Shown here: one piece after another, positions 6,768 through 14,020 of the stretch
How positions within the stretch are numbered: position 1 is the stretch's first letter
Layout of the letters: every line of letters begins with the position of its first letter
Origin: Streptomyces aureus
GTDB taxonomy: Bacteria > Actinomycetota > Actinomycetes > Streptomycetales > Streptomycetaceae
Length of the DNA: 36,700 bases
Reading direction: 5' to 3'
Assembly: GCF_000725495.1 (NCBI RefSeq)
Contig: NZ_JNZD01000045.1
Coordinates: forward strand, 1-36,700
Position numbers and translations under genes: made by a program
Notes under the pieces: generated by a model
Told to the model about the DNA's origin: nothing
Databases searched by the model: none
What the model saw: the letters and a program-made list of their open reading frames with translations, nothing else

Positions 6768-8405
6768 GTGACGCTCAACACGCACCGCTGGTGGCGCGAC
6801 GCAGTGATCTACCAGGTGTACGTCCGGAGCTTTCTGGACAGCACCGGGGACGGCATCGGTGATCTCGCCGGCGTCCGGGCCGGACTGCCGTATCTGAAGA
6901 AGCTCGGGGTCGACGGCATCTGGCTGAGCCCCTTCTACCCCTCGCCGCAGCACGACCACGGCTACGACGTGGCCGACTACTGCGACGTGGACCCGCTCTT
7001 CGGCGACCTGGCCGAGTTCGACCTGCTGATGACGGACGCCCGGCGCCTCGGCATCCGGGTGCTCCTGGACATCGTCCCCAACCACTGCTCCAGCGAGCAC
7101 CCGTGGTTCCGTGAGGCGCTGGACTCGGCGCCCGGCGGCACCGCCCGCGCCCGTTTCCACTTCGCCGACGGCCGGGGACCGGACGGCGCCGAACCGCCCA
7201 ACAACTGGCACGCGATGTTCGGCGGCCCCGCCTGGAGCAGGGTCACGGAGCGGGACGGCGCCCCCGGTCAGTGGTACCTGCACATGTTCACGCCGGAGCA
7301 GCCCGACCTGAACTGGCGCAACCCCGAGGTCGGCGGCCACTTCGACCACGTACTGCGCTTCTGGCTCGACCGGGGCGTCGACGGCTTCCGCATCGACGTG
7401 GCCGCCGGGCTCTACAAGCACCCCGGACTGCCGGACTCGCCCGACCCCGAGGCCGACGCCCGCACCCGCGACTCGGTCAATCCGCTCGCCTGGAACCAGC
7501 CCGAGGTGCACGGTGTCTGGCGCCACTGGCGGTCGGTGTGCGAGGAGTACACCGCCGAGGACGGCCGGGAACGACTGCTCGTCGGCGAGGTCTCCGTGCC
7601 GACCGCACGCGAGCACGCCCGGTACGTACGCCACGACGAGCTGCACCAGGCCTTCTTCTTCGACCTGCTGAGCGCGCCCTGGAACGCCGAGGCCTTCCGC
7701 AAGGTCATCTCCGAGGCCATGCAGGACATCGCCGGCACCGGCTCGACGGTCACCTGGGTGCTCAACAACCATGACCAGGTCCGCACCGTCACCCGCTACG
7801 GCGAACTGGGCACCGAGGGCAGCGGTCTGGGTGCCGCCCGGGCCCGTGCCGCCGCGCTGCTGATGCTGGCACTGCCCGGAGCCGCGTACATCTACCAGGG
7901 CGAGGAGCTGGGGCTGCCCGAGGTCGTCGACCTTCCCGACGACGTGCTCACCGATCCGATATTCCGCCGCACCGGAAGCCGTGCGCGCATCCGCGACGGA
8001 TGCCGGGTGCCGCTGCCCTGGTCGGGGCACGCGTCGCCGTTCGGCTTCACCTCGGGTGCGGAGAGCGCCAAGCCGTGGCTGCCGCAGCCCGCCTACTTCG
8101 CGGAGTACGCGACCGACCGCGCACTGACCGACACCCGCTCCTTCTGGCACCTCTACCGCGACGGACTCCACCTGCGCTCCGGGCTGCCCCAGCTGGGTGA
8201 CGGCGAGCTGCGCTGGCTGGACACCCAGCCCGGTGTCCTCGGCTTCGTCCGCGGCGACGGGCTGGTGTGCGCCGTCAACTTCGGCTCCGCGCCGACACCC
8301 GCGCCGGTCTCCGGGACCCCGCTGCTCTCCAGCGGCCCCTGCGCGCCCGGCGTCCTGCCCGGCTCGACGGCCGCCTGGTGGATCAGCGACTCGGCCAACC
8401 CCTGA
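6768..8405 (+). CDS. aglA: alpha-glucosidase, glycoside hydrolase family 13
   Basis: 545 residues from GTG 6768. It hydrolyses alpha-glucosidic bonds of maltose- or isomaltose-like oligosaccharides; there is no signal peptide, so it acts in the cytoplasm on imported sugar. The four GH13 motifs are present: DIVPNH (101-106), GFRIDVAAG with nucleophile Asp210, VGEV with acid/base Glu274, and NNHD with Asp336. The N-terminal WWRDAVIYQVYVRSF and QPDLNW are typical of the oligo-glucosidase branch. In-frame starts at 6699 (TTG) and 6732 (ATG) lie within the promoter/operator and are less likely. It heads an operon with a binding protein and two permeases, so uptake and cleavage are coupled. The exact substrate (maltose, isomaltose, trehalulose and so on) cannot be read from sequence. 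Confidence 0.92.
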   Translation: MTLNTHRWWRDAVIYQVYVRSFLDSTGDGIGDLAGVRAGLPYLKKLGVDGIWLSPFYPSPQHDHGYDVADYCDVDPLFGDLAEFDLLMTDARRLGIRVLLDIVPNHCSSEHPWFREALDSAPGGTARARFHFADGRGPDGAEPPNNWHAMFGGPAWSRVTERDGAPGQWYLHMFTPEQPDLNWRNPEVGGHFDHVLRFWLDRGVDGFRIDVAAGLYKHPGLPDSPDPEADARTRDSVNPLAWNQPEVHGVWRHWRSVCEEYTAEDGRERLLVGEVSVPTAREHARYVRHDELHQAFFFDLLSAPWNAEAFRKVISEAMQDIAGTGSTVTWVLNNHDQVRTVTRYGELGTEGSGLGAARARAAALLMLALPGAAYIYQGEELGLPEVVDLPDDVLTDPIFRRTGSRARIRDGCRVPLPWSGHASPFGFTSGAESAKPWLPQPAYFAEYATDRALTDTRSFWHLYRDGLHLRSGLPQLGDGELRWLDTQPGVLGFVRGDGLVCAVNFGSAPTPAPVSGTPLLSSGPCAPGVLPGSTAAWWISDSANP

Positions 8406-8468
8406 GCCCTACGGCCGCGTTCGCCCCACGGCCTTCCCCTCCCCGAACCCCACTCTGCCCACCCGTCC

Positions 8469-8483
8469 TTGACGATCCGTCAA
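8469..8483. promoter_or_regulatory. perfect palindrome upstream of second binding-protein gene
   Basis: TTGACG-ATC-CGTCAA, 6-bp arms with a 3-bp spacer, lies in the 105-bp gap between the alpha-glucosidase and the binding-protein gene, 27 bp before the start codon. It could be an internal operator, a -35 region or a small mRNA hairpin. It differs in sequence from the TACCTAACAKGTA sites. Confidence 0.5.
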
Positions 8484-8510
8484 TTCCCACTCCCTGAAGG
8501 GACATCAACG

Positions 8511-9836
8511 ATGATGCGACGACGTACGAACCTGCTCGCGAGCTGCACCGCCCTCGCCCTGGCACTCGGTGCGACCGCCTGCGGAGGCGGCCCCGTCTCC
8601 GCCGGCGGCGGCGACAAGTCGCTCGACGGCCAGACGATCACCGTGGCCGGTGTGTGGTCCGGCAGCGAGCAGAAGAACTTCCAGAAGGTGCTGGACGCCT
8701 TCACCGAGAAGACCGGCGCCAAGACGCAGTTCGTCTCCACCGGTGACAACGTCTCCACCGTCATCGGAAGCAAGATCGAGGGCGGCAAGGCCCCCGACGT
8801 GGTGATGGTCCCGCAGGTCGGCGTGCTCCAGCAGTTCGCGAAGCAGGGCTGGCTCGCGCCGCTGTCCAAGACCGCCACAGCGGCGGTCGACGCCGACTAC
8901 GCGAGCGTGTGGAAGAACTACGGCAGCGTCGACGGCACGCTGTACGGGCTCTACTTCAAGGCCGCCCACAAGTCCACCGTCTGGTACAGCCCCGAGGCCC
9001 TCGACCAGGCGGGCGTCAAGCCGCCGACGACCTACGACGCGCTGCTGAAGGCCGGCCACACGGTCTCCGACTCGGGTCTCGCAGCCTTCTCCGTCGCCGG
9101 ACAGGACGGCTGGACGCTCACCGACTGGTTCGAGAACATCTACCTCTCCCAGGCCGGGCCCGAGAAGTACGACGCCCTGGCCGCCCACCGGATCAAGTGG
9201 ACGGACCCGACGGTGGTCGAGGCCCTCACCACCCTCGGCAAGCTCTTCAAGGACAAGCAGCTGATGGCCGGGGGCCAGAAGGGGGCCCTGAACACGGACT
9301 TCCCGGGCTCCGTCGAGAAGGTGTTCGGCCCCAAGCCCGAGGCCGGCATGGTCTACGAGGGCGACTTCGTGGCCGGGGTCGCCAAGGACCAGTTCGGCAG
9401 GAAGATCGGCGAGGACGCGAACTTCTTCCCCTTCCCGGCGGTCGGCGGCGGCAAGGCTCCCGTGGTCAGCGGCGGCGACGCGGCCGTCGTCCTCAAGGAC
9501 GGCAAGAACCGGAAGGCCGCCATGCGGTTCCTGGAGTACCTGACGACCCCCGAGGCGTCCGCGGTCTGGGCCCGGGCGGGCGGCTTCCTGTCCCCGAACA
9601 AGAAACTCGACCTCGCCTCCTACGGTGACGACGTCACCCGCGAGACCGCCAAGTCCCTGGTCGCGGCCGGAGACTCGGTCCGCTTCGACATGTCCGACCA
9701 GGCCCCGGCCGCGTTCGGCGGCACCAAGGGCGCCGGTGAGTGGAAGATCCTCCAGGACTTCCTGCGCGACCCGTCCGACCCCAAGGGGACCGCGGCCGAG
9801 CTGGAGAGCGCGGCGGCCAAGGCGTACAAGGGCTGA
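8511..9836 (+). CDS. alpha-glucoside ABC transporter substrate-binding lipoprotein (AglE-like)
   Basis: 441 residues. The ATG at 8511 is preceded by GAAGGGA at about 8 nt; a second ATG follows directly. The signal peptide is MMRRRTNLLASCTALALALG followed by ATAC, giving Cys24 as the lipidated residue, then a Gly-rich linker. The mature part is a family 1 solute-binding protein with WSGSEQKNFQKVLDAFTEKT near the start, KAPDVVMVPQVGVL, and a C-terminal AMRFLEYLTTPEAS block, resembling AglE. It is placed between the alpha-glucosidase and the two permeases, so it is the main binding subunit of this importer. It shares only the general fold with the lipoprotein encoded at 5292-6566. The permease start follows 6 nt after its stop. 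Confidence 0.9.
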   Translation: MMRRRTNLLASCTALALALGATACGGGPVSAGGGDKSLDGQTITVAGVWSGSEQKNFQKVLDAFTEKTGAKTQFVSTGDNVSTVIGSKIEGGKAPDVVMVPQVGVLQQFAKQGWLAPLSKTATAAVDADYASVWKNYGSVDGTLYGLYFKAAHKSTVWYSPEALDQAGVKPPTTYDALLKAGHTVSDSGLAAFSVAGQDGWTLTDWFENIYLSQAGPEKYDALAAHRIKWTDPTVVEALTTLGKLFKDKQLMAGGQKGALNTDFPGSVEKVFGPKPEAGMVYEGDFVAGVAKDQFGRKIGEDANFFPFPAVGGGKAPVVSGGDAAVVLKDGKNRKAAMRFLEYLTTPEASAVWARAGGFLSPNKKLDLASYGDDVTRETAKSLVAAGDSVRFDMSDQAPAAFGGTKGAGEWKILQDFLRDPSDPKGTAAELESAAAKAYKG

Positions 9837-9842
9837 TCGCGC

Positions 9843-11201
9843 ATGACCGCCACGCTCCTCAAAGAGGCGAGCCCGCCCACGGTCACCCCGGCCGGCCGCA
9901 GACGGCGAGCCCGGCGCCGGGGCCGGATCGTCGCCGTAGCCTTCGTCCTCCCCGCCCTGCTCCTGCTCGGCGCGCTCGTCGTCTATCCCGTGCTGTTCTC
10001 CGTGGGCCGCAGCTTCTTCGACGCCTCGGGGACACGGTTCGTGGGCGGTGACAACTACACCGAGATGTTCCGCGACCCGGCCACGATCAAGGCCGTCCGC
10101 AACACGGCGATCTGGGTCGTCGTCGCACCGACCCTGCTCACCGGCCTCGGCCTCGTCCTAGCCGTCCTCGTCGAAAAGGTGCGCTGGGCAACGGCGTTCA
10201 AGCTGTTGCTGTTCATGCCGATGGCGGTCTCCTTCCTCGCCGCGGGCATCATCTTCCGGCTCGCCTACGACGAGGACCCCGACAAGGGCGTGCTGAACGC
10301 CGCCGTCGTCTCCGTGCACGACGCCTTCTCGGGAACCTCGGCCTACCCGGCCGCCCGCGCCCGCGAGGGCCAGGGCCTGACCAAGGCCGCCGACGGTTCC
10401 TACGGGACGACCGCTCCCACGAAGCCGGGCCACACCGTCGGCCTCGGCCTGGTCGGCGTACTCCCCGCGGACCTGCCGCAGGGCGCGCGGCCCGCGTACT
10501 CCGCCGCCCGGCGGACGGCGGCGTCCGACGAACTGCGCGGTGTCGTCTACCTGGACTTCACCCGCGGCGGGGGAGGGGAGCAGGGAAGGGCCGACCGGAA
10601 CGAGAGCGGACTGCCCGGGATGAGGGTCGAGTCGCTGCGGGACGGCCACACGGTCGCGAGCGCCACCACCGCGGCCGACGGCTCCTTCCGCTTCCAGGAC
10701 CTCGGCCCCGGCTCGTACACCGTGCGGCTGCCCGCGTCGAACTTCGCCCCGCCGTACGAGGGCGTCTCCTGGCTGGGACCCGCGCTCGTCACGCCGGCCG
10801 TCATCGGCGCCTACCTGTGGATCTGGACCGGCTTCGCCATGGTGCTCATCGGCGCCGGGCTCGCCGCGCTGCCGCGTGACGCGCTGGAGGCGGCCCGGAT
10901 GGACGGGGCGAACGAGTGGCAGATCTTCCGCCGGATCACGGTCCCGCTGCTCGCACCGGTACTGACCGTCGTCTTCGTGACCCTCGTCATCAACGTGATG
11001 AAGGTCTTCGACCTCGTCTACATCATCGCGCCGGGCCCGGTGCAGGAGGACGCCACCGTCCTGGCCACCCAGATGTGGCTGGTGTCGTTCGGCGGCGGCA
11101 ACAACCAGGGCCTCGGCAGCGCGCTCGGAGTCCTGCTGCTGCTCCTGGTGATCCCCGCCATGGTCTTCAACGTCCGCCGTTTCCGAGGGAGTCAACGATG
11201 A
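9843..11201 (+). CDS. alpha-glucoside ABC transporter permease (AglF-like) with inserted B-like domain
   Basis: 452 residues, against roughly 300-340 for usual AglF/MalF-type permeases. Helices lie at about 29-55, 86-110, 118-141, 315-340, 371-391 and 429-446. The cytoplasmic EAA loop that contacts the ATPase is DALEAARMDGANEWQIFRRI (346-365). The extra length is one block between helices 3 and 4, about residues 150-305, predicted outside the membrane. Residues 231-297 of it look like an SdrD/Cna B-type or carboxypeptidase-regulatory beta sandwich: GVVYLDF, a Gly/Asp/Asn-rich stretch, SGLPGMRVES, TTAADGSFRFQDLGPG and SYTVRLP. Reading frame and base usage run smoothly through it, so it is not an assembly join. 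It is coupled to the next gene by an ATGA overlap. No ATPase gene is nearby. Confidence 0.9.
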   Translation: MTATLLKEASPPTVTPAGRRRRARRRGRIVAVAFVLPALLLLGALVVYPVLFSVGRSFFDASGTRFVGGDNYTEMFRDPATIKAVRNTAIWVVVAPTLLTGLGLVLAVLVEKVRWATAFKLLLFMPMAVSFLAAGIIFRLAYDEDPDKGVLNAAVVSVHDAFSGTSAYPAARAREGQGLTKAADGSYGTTAPTKPGHTVGLGLVGVLPADLPQGARPAYSAARRTAASDELRGVVYLDFTRGGGGEQGRADRNESGLPGMRVESLRDGHTVASATTAADGSFRFQDLGPGSYTVRLPASNFAPPYEGVSWLGPALVTPAVIGAYLWIWTGFAMVLIGAGLAALPRDALEAARMDGANEWQIFRRITVPLLAPVLTVVFVTLVINVMKVFDLVYIIAPGPVQEDATVLATQMWLVSFGGGNNQGLGSALGVLLLLLVIPAMVFNVRRFRGSQR

Positions 11202-12037
11202 ACGCGCTCAGGCGAGGGCTCGGCAGCAGCCTGGTGCAGGCGTTTCTCGTCGTCGTCGGCCTGGTGTGGCTCACCCCGCTCGCGGGCCTGTTCCTGTCCT
11301 CGCTGCGGTCGGCCCAGGACACCGCGCGGGGTGGCTGGTGGACCGCGCTGAAGAGCCCGGGGCAGCTGTCCTTCGACAACTACTCCGCCCTGCTGGGCAA
11401 CGCGGGGATGACCCAGGCGTTCTGGAACACCGTTCTGATCTCGGTCCCGGCGACCGTCCTCGTCGTCGTCATCGCCGCGCTCGCCGGATACGCCTTCGCC
11501 TGGCTGGACTTCCCGGGGCGCGACGCGATCTTCCTGCTGGTCGTCGCGCTGCTGGTGGTGCCGGTACAGATCGGACTGCTGCCGGTGGCCAAACTCTTCG
11601 GGCAGCTGGGGCTGTTCGGCACGATCCCCGGAGTCGTCCTCTTCCACGTCTCCTACGGCCTGCCGTTCGCGATCTTCCTGTTGCGCAACTACTTCGCGGA
11701 GATGCCCAAGGAGATGCTGGAGGCCGCGCGCATGGACGGGGGGAGCGAGTGGCGCATCTTCACCCGGCTGGTCCTCCCGGTGGGCCGGCCGGCCATCGCC
11801 AGCCTCGCCATCTTCCAGTTCCTCTGGGTCTGGAACGACATGCTGGTCGCCCTGCTCTTCGCCGACAGTTCCGCCCAGCCGCTGACGGTCGAACTCCAGT
11901 CGCAGATCAGGCAGTTCGGAAGCAACATCGATGTGCTGGCTCCGGGGGCGTTCCTGTCCCTGGTGGTCCCGGTGGCGGTCTTCTTCGCCTTCCAGCGGCA
12001 CTTCGTCCAGGGGGTGATGGCGGGGTCGGTGAAGTGA
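11198..12037 (+). CDS. alpha-glucoside ABC transporter permease (AglG-like)
   Basis: 279 residues. Second membrane subunit of the importer (binding-protein-dependent transport system inner membrane component). Six helices are visible: about 12-33, 70-95, 106-130, 140-160, 195-220 and 245-265. The EAA loop is MLEAARMDGGSEWRIFTRLV, followed by the usual Pro. Its length is normal, unlike its partner. The ATG overlaps the stop of the first permease by 4 bp, with CGAGGGA upstream inside the partner gene, so the two are translated together. It is the last gene of the alpha-glucosidase operon; a 24-bp hairpin follows. The missing ATPase is probably MsiK, which serves many sugar importers in Streptomyces; that is inference. 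Confidence 0.92.
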   Translation: MNALRRGLGSSLVQAFLVVVGLVWLTPLAGLFLSSLRSAQDTARGGWWTALKSPGQLSFDNYSALLGNAGMTQAFWNTVLISVPATVLVVVIAALAGYAFAWLDFPGRDAIFLLVVALLVVPVQIGLLPVAKLFGQLGLFGTIPGVVLFHVSYGLPFAIFLLRNYFAEMPKEMLEAARMDGGSEWRIFTRLVLPVGRPAIASLAIFQFLWVWNDMLVALLFADSSAQPLTVELQSQIRQFGSNIDVLAPGAFLSLVVPVAVFFAFQRHFVQGVMAGSVK

Positions 12038-12120
12038 CGGCGGGCCTCACGGCCCCGCCGACTCCTGCCCGCCCGTCTCCCGTGGCCCGGCGCCGGGACC
12101 TGACCCCCGGCGCCGGTCCG

Positions 12121-12169
12121 ACCCCGAACGCCGGAGGAGCCGAGACTCGGCTCCTCCGGCGTTCGGGGT
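12121..12169. terminator. bidirectional terminator between sugar operon and pgl
   Basis: Two perfectly complementary 24-nt arms (ACCCCGAACGCC... / ...GGCGTTCGGGGT) meet at a single central base. It lies 83 nt after the permease stop and 10 nt from the end of the opposing pgl gene, so it can serve both converging operons. No long T tract is present. Confidence 0.88.
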
Positions 12170-12179
12170 GCGGGTCCGC

Positions 12180-12962
12180 TCAGGCGGACGCCGGTGGATA
12201 CAGCGAGCGCGGCAGTTGGGACGCCGCCGCCGCGTCCAGGAGCCACAGGGTGCGGGCACGGCCGTACGCGCCCGCCGCCGGCGCCTGGATCTCGCCCGCG
12301 CCGGACAGCGCGATCGCCGCCGCCTGCGCCTTGTCCTCGCCCGCCGCGAGCAGCCACACCTCACGGGCGGAGCGGATCGCGGGCAGGGTCAGCGAGATCC
12401 GGGTGGGCGGCGGCTTGGGCGCGCCGTGCACGCCGACCACCGTGCGCTCCGTCTCCCGCACCGCGGGCAGCTCCGGGAAGAGCGAGGCCACATGGGTGTC
12501 CGGACCGACGCCCAGCATCAGGACGTCGAACACCGGGACCGGCCCGTGGTTCTCCGGCCCGGCGGCCTTCGCGAGCTCCGCCGCGTACGACTCCGCCGCC
12601 GCCTCGACGTCGGCACCGTAGGGACCGTCGGACGCGGGCATCGGGTGCACCCGCGCCGGGTCCAGCGGCACCGCGTCGAGCAGGGCCGCGCGGGCCTGGG
12701 TGTCGTTGCGGTCGGGGTCGCCCTCGGGGAGGTAACGCTCGTCGCCCCACCACAGGTCGAGGCGCGCCCAGTCGACGGCGTCCCGGGCGGGCGCCGACGA
12801 GAGCGCCGCGAGGAGCCCGTTGCCGTTGCGCCCGCCGGTGAGCACGATCGACGCGTAGCCGCGCGAGGCCTGCGCGTCCACGATCTTCGTGATCAGCCGC
12901 GCCGCCGCGGCCTCGGCCATCAGTTCCTTGTCGCGGTGGACGACCAGCTGGGGGGTGTTCAC
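12180..12962 (-). CDS. pgl: 6-phosphogluconolactonase
   Basis: 260 residues from a GTG that overlaps the opcA stop as GTGA. It hydrolyses 6-phosphogluconolactone to 6-phosphogluconate, the second step of the oxidative pentose-phosphate path, in the cytoplasm. Family features are VLTGGRNGNGLLAAL near residue 45, LWWGDERYLPEGDPDRND (the WxDER block), and FDVLMLGVGPDTHVASLFP, the usual GxGxDGHxASLFP with Thr in place of the glycine before His. It ends with a SLTLPAIR-type block and a C-terminal helix. An open frame continues upstream through opcA, but that is only a shadow in the opcA coding region. It is the last gene of the tkt-tal-zwf-opcA-pgl operon. Confidence 0.93.
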   Translation of the reverse strand: MNTPQLVVHRDKELMAEAAAARLITKIVDAQASRGYASIVLTGGRNGNGLLAALSSAPARDAVDWARLDLWWGDERYLPEGDPDRNDTQARAALLDAVPLDPARVHPMPASDGPYGADVEAAAESYAAELAKAAGPENHGPVPVFDVLMLGVGPDTHVASLFPELPAVRETERTVVGVHGAPKPPPTRISLTLPAIRSAREVWLLAAGEDKAQAAAIALSGAGEIQAPAAGAYGRARTLWLLDAAAASQLPRSLYPPASA

Positions 12963-14020
12963 TCGGCGGCCGCCTTGTCCGCCGCCTTCTTGGCGAGCGT
13001 CTCGGCCACCCCGGCGGGGGAGTCCTTGGCGACCTGGGCCGCCTTCGTGGCGGTCGCGGTGCCGCCCGAGGAGCCGGACCCGGCGGTGTCCGCCGTCGCG
13101 TTCAGCCGGTCCACGCCGAAGCGCAGCGCCGAGGCGTACGTGTCGTCCGGGTCGAGGCGGCGCAGCTCCTCCGCCATCAGCTCGGCCGTGTCCCGGCGCT
13201 TGAGCGCCACCGCACGGTCGGGCTGCCCCTGGATGGAGAGCGTCGCGAGGGTGCCGTCGGCGCGGTCGAGCACGATCGGGCCGCAGCTCGTGTCCAGCCG
13301 GACCGCGGTGAGCCCCGGACCGGAGGACAGCGACCGCTTGACGGGCACCTCCAGCCGGTCCGCGAGCCACATCGCGAGCAGCTCGCAGCTGGGGTTGAAC
13401 TCCTCGCCCTCCACCTCGACCGAGTCCACGTCGCAGGTGACCTGGTCCAGGGCCGCGGCCAGCATCGAGCGCCAGGGCGTGATGCGGGTCCACGACAGGT
13501 CCGTGTCACCCGGGGTGTAGGCCTCGGCGCGGGCGTTGAGTTCCCGTACCGGGGCCTCGGCGGCGTAGGTGTCGGTCACCCGGCGCTGCGCGAGCGCGCC
13601 GAGCGGGTCGTTCGCCGGGTCGAGCGGAGCGTTGACCGGCCACCACACGACGACGGGCGCGTCCGGCAGCAGCAGCGGCAGGACGACCGACTGGGCGTGG
13701 TTGATCACCTCGCCGTACAGGCGCAGCACCACCGTCTCGCCGGTGCCCGCCTCCGCCCCGAGCCGCACCTCGGCGTCGAGGCGCGAGGTCGTGCGGTCGC
13801 GGGGGGAGCGGGAGACGCGCTTGATGACCACGAGGGTGCGCGAGGGGTGCTCGCGCGAGGCCTCGTTGGCGGCCTTCAGGGCGTCGTAGGCGTTCTCCTC
13901 GTCGGTGACGATGACGAGGGTGAGCACCATGCCGACGGCGGGCGTGCCGATGGCGCGGCGGCCCTGGACGAGGGCCTTGTTGACCTTGCTGGCCGTGGTG
14001 TCCGTGAGATCGGTCTTCAT
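12959..14020 (-). CDS. opcA: glucose-6-phosphate dehydrogenase assembly protein OpcA
   Basis: 353 residues. OpcA is an actinobacterial and cyanobacterial protein needed for full activity or assembly of glucose-6-phosphate dehydrogenase. It has no known catalytic motif of its own. Recognisable parts are the start MKTDLTDTTASKVNKALV, the block RTLVVIKRVSR, LPDAPVVVWWPVNAPLDP in the middle, LSWTRITPWRSMLAAALDQ, and a C-terminal Ala/Lys-rich extension of about 50 residues that is probably flexible. The ATG overlaps the zwf stop as ATGA and its own stop overlaps pgl, so zwf, opcA and pgl are tightly coupled. Identification rests on overall motifs plus position next to zwf. Confidence 0.92.
   Translation of the reverse strand: MKTDLTDTTASKVNKALVQGRRAIGTPAVGMVLTLVIVTDEENAYDALKAANEASREHPSRTLVVIKRVSRSPRDRTTSRLDAEVRLGAEAGTGETVVLRLYGEVINHAQSVVLPLLLPDAPVVVWWPVNAPLDPANDPLGALAQRRVTDTYAAEAPVRELNARAEAYTPGDTDLSWTRITPWRSMLAAALDQVTCDVDSVEVEGEEFNPSCELLAMWLADRLEVPVKRSLSSGPGLTAVRLDTSCGPIVLDRADGTLATLSIQGQPDRAVALKRRDTAELMAEELRRLDPDDTYASALRFGVDRLNATADTAGSGSSGGTATATKAAQVAKDSPAGVAETLAKKAADKAAAE

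Noticed and set aside
12901..12959. Pgl motif GVGPDTH as an inactivating change from GMGPDGH
   Set aside because: The histidine and the rest of the active-site blocks are kept and the gene is intact in its operon; I judged the Gly to Thr change to be a lineage variant.
12963..13493. N-terminal extension of pgl into opcA
   Set aside because: The frame stays open but the extension is Arg/Gly-rich shadow of opcA. Homology begins at the GTG overlapping the opcA stop.
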